NCBI GenBank assembly: GCA_910588545.1
Contig: CAJUOU010000006.1
Span: 1 to 64,000, forward strand
Reading direction: 5' to 3'
Length of the DNA: 64,000 nucleotides
From: an uncultured Christensenellaceae bacterium
GTDB taxonomy: Bacteria; Bacillota; Clostridia; Christensenellales; UBA3700
In this document: one piece after another, positions 63,032 through 64,000 of the stretch
Layout: every line of letters starts with the position of its first letter
Numbering within the stretch: position 1 is the stretch's first letter
Notes under the pieces: generated by a model
Told to the model about the DNA's origin: nothing
The model's input: the letters and a program-made list of their open reading frames with translations, nothing else
Databases searched by the model: none
Position numbers and translations under genes: made by a program

Positions 63032-64000
63032 TTATTTCATTTTTGCAACAAGTTGGTCAATCAATTTAATATCAATAACTTTACTTGCAATGATAGTCTT
63101 ATCCCTTGATTGTGAGAACATACCGTAAGTACTTGTCATAATTTTGTAACCGCCGTCAAATACAACATTACCGCTGTAACCGCAGTCGCCGTTTGCTGCA
63201 AGCACAGATTTTGTTTGTCCCGGCAAATAAGTATGTGCAAGTTTAATACGATATTGACCTTCATTTCCGTTTTTTAAATCATCAAAAGTGCCAACCCAAG
63301 CTACCCAGCCCTCGCTGTACCATTTACCATTACCGGAACCAACGGTTTCGTCAACAGCTTTAAAATTTTTGGAATCCTTACTAATAGAGCGGAAAGTAAT
63401 AAACAATTTATTATTACCATTATTGTCCTTTATCCATTCTGCCTTATGTCTTTCGCCGTTTACTGCTGCAGGCAGTTGTTTTGGCTCGCTCCAAGTTTTG
63501 CCTTCGTCGGTTGAGATAGACATTAAACTATTCATTTCCTTATTGCGGTTTGAACCGTTGCTTCTTGCAAGAAGCATCAATTCGTTACCTTCGCCTGCTT
63601 CGCTACGCACAACTTCAACCTCGCACATAAACGCTTTTTTCTCTATCTTTCTGTATTTTGCAAAGTATTTTTCAGGTGCAGACCATTTCATATAACCGTA
63701 ATCGTCAAAAGTCAAAATAGATTTGTAGTTATAAGCATTATCGTCATGGAAAAATCCCATCCATGAATTTGTCCAATTACCATTTTCGTCTTTTAATTGA
63801 GTAAGTGATGCCATTGCAACGATAGGTGCCACGAAGTTATCCCCTTGTTTGCCGTTCACATCCAAACCATAAAAGTTTTGGAACTCCGTCCATCCGGAAA
63901 TACCATCGTCACTTAACGAAACATTAAAACCATTACCTTTATACTTACCGCCCCAATTAGGACAACCGCTTATTAAAATATATCTGCTTTTCTCGTTTGT
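63032..64000 (-). CDS. Sialidase/BNR-repeat exo-glycosidase, 5' end cut by window
   Basis: The frame is open from the window edge to a stop at 63032 (322 residues seen); the ATG lies outside. An Asp-box SISTDEGKTWSEP is clear and VSLSDDGISGW is a second, weaker one. SGCPNWGGKYKG, RHKAEWIKDNNGNNKLFITFRS and GQYRIKLAHTYLPGQTKSVL fit a sialidase-type beta-propeller (BNR family). The catalytic Tyr and Arg triad cannot be judged from a part. A likely surface enzyme that frees terminal sialic acid from host glycans; its position near fucose genes supports this. Confidence 0.8.
   Translation of the reverse strand, partial: TNEKSRYILISGCPNWGGKYKGNGFNVSLSDDGISGWTEFQNFYGLDVNGKQGDNFVAPIVAMASLTQLKDENGNWTNSWMGFFHDDNAYNYKSILTFDDYGYMKWSAPEKYFAKYRKIEKKAFMCEVEVVRSEAGEGNELMLLARSNGSNRNKEMNSLMSISTDEGKTWSEPKQLPAAVNGERHKAEWIKDNNGNNKLFITFRSISKDSKNFKAVDETVGSGNGKWYSEGWVAWVGTFDDLKNGNEGQYRIKLAHTYLPGQTKSVLAANGDCGYSGNVVFDGGYKIMTSTYGMFSQSRDKTIIASKVIDIKLIDQLVAKMK

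Noticed and set aside
1..64000. CRISPR arrays, tRNA or rRNA genes, prophage genes and transposases
   Set aside because: I looked for regularly spaced repeats, the GTTCRANNC T-loop core, and transposase- or integrase-like proteins, and found none. The GTTCAAA at about 6350 belongs to the TPP aptamer.

Overview
The window is a low-GC stretch of a Gram-positive, Clostridia-like bacterium using the standard genetic code. Four things point there: AGGAGG-type ribosome binding sites, the spore-maturation pair spmA/spmB, a Firmicutes-style gene order around the ribosomal protein cluster (rpmJ, infA, a KOW protein, map, adk, secY), and TPP and tetrahydrofolate riboswitches. An L-fucose operon, a sialidase and several surface lipoproteins suggest a gut or mucosal habitat, which is inference. 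No rRNA, tRNA, CRISPR array, transposase or prophage genes were seen.

Layout, mostly on the minus strand: (1) 1-3.2 kb, a truncated beta-helix lipoprotein and an AEC-family transporter. (2) 3.4-11.7 kb, a thiamine locus running in the transcription direction acyltransferase-thiE / thiS-thiF-thiG-thiH-tenI / thiD-thiC-HAD phosphatase. The last unit is under a TPP riboswitch, and the thiS unit has its own consensus promoter and a compact structured leader. (3) 11.9-13.6 kb, two tandem related lipoproteins. (4) 13.7-18 kb, housekeeping genes rsmA, a TatD-associated radical SAM protein, tatD and metG. (5) 18.2-24 kb, mostly plus-strand genes: mscL, spmAB, ACT-PFL(DUF711) and small proteins. (6) 24.1-29.4 kb, a lipoprotein and the leucine operon leuA-leuC-leuD-leuB. 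(7) 29.7-31.6 kb, an MFS carrier and a frameshifted XRE regulator. (8) 31.7-47.7 kb, the S10-spc-alpha ribosomal cluster from rpsJ to rplQ, with consensus promoters and structured leaders before rpsJ and before rpsM. (9) 48.3-49.2 kb, two tandem double-HTH paralogues. (10) 49.3-52.5 kb, a module of a degenerate alkaline-phosphatase-fold lipoprotein, a GPH-type symporter and an intact alkaline-phosphatase-fold hydrolase. (11) 52.5-53.8 kb, an MGMT-family protein and a THF-riboswitch-controlled folT. (12) 53.9-58.6 kb, an L-fucose operon fucI-aldolase-kinase-DUF3781 behind a promoter with a large palindrome at the start site. (13) 58.7-64 kb, a 1206-residue double metallophosphoesterase, a small unknown protein and a sialidase cut by the window edge.

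Functionally, the thiamine genes cover both branches (HMP and thiazole) and their coupling. The leucine operon covers the whole path from 2-ketoisovalerate to 2-ketoisocaproate. Sialidase plus fucose catabolism fits foraging on host glycans. The least explained features are the thiS leader, the two ribosomal leaders, the pseudo-phosphodiesterase/GPH/phosphodiesterase module, and a strand-biased 14-base motif (CYRTCRAAAATCGR) found nine times outside the ribosomal cluster.
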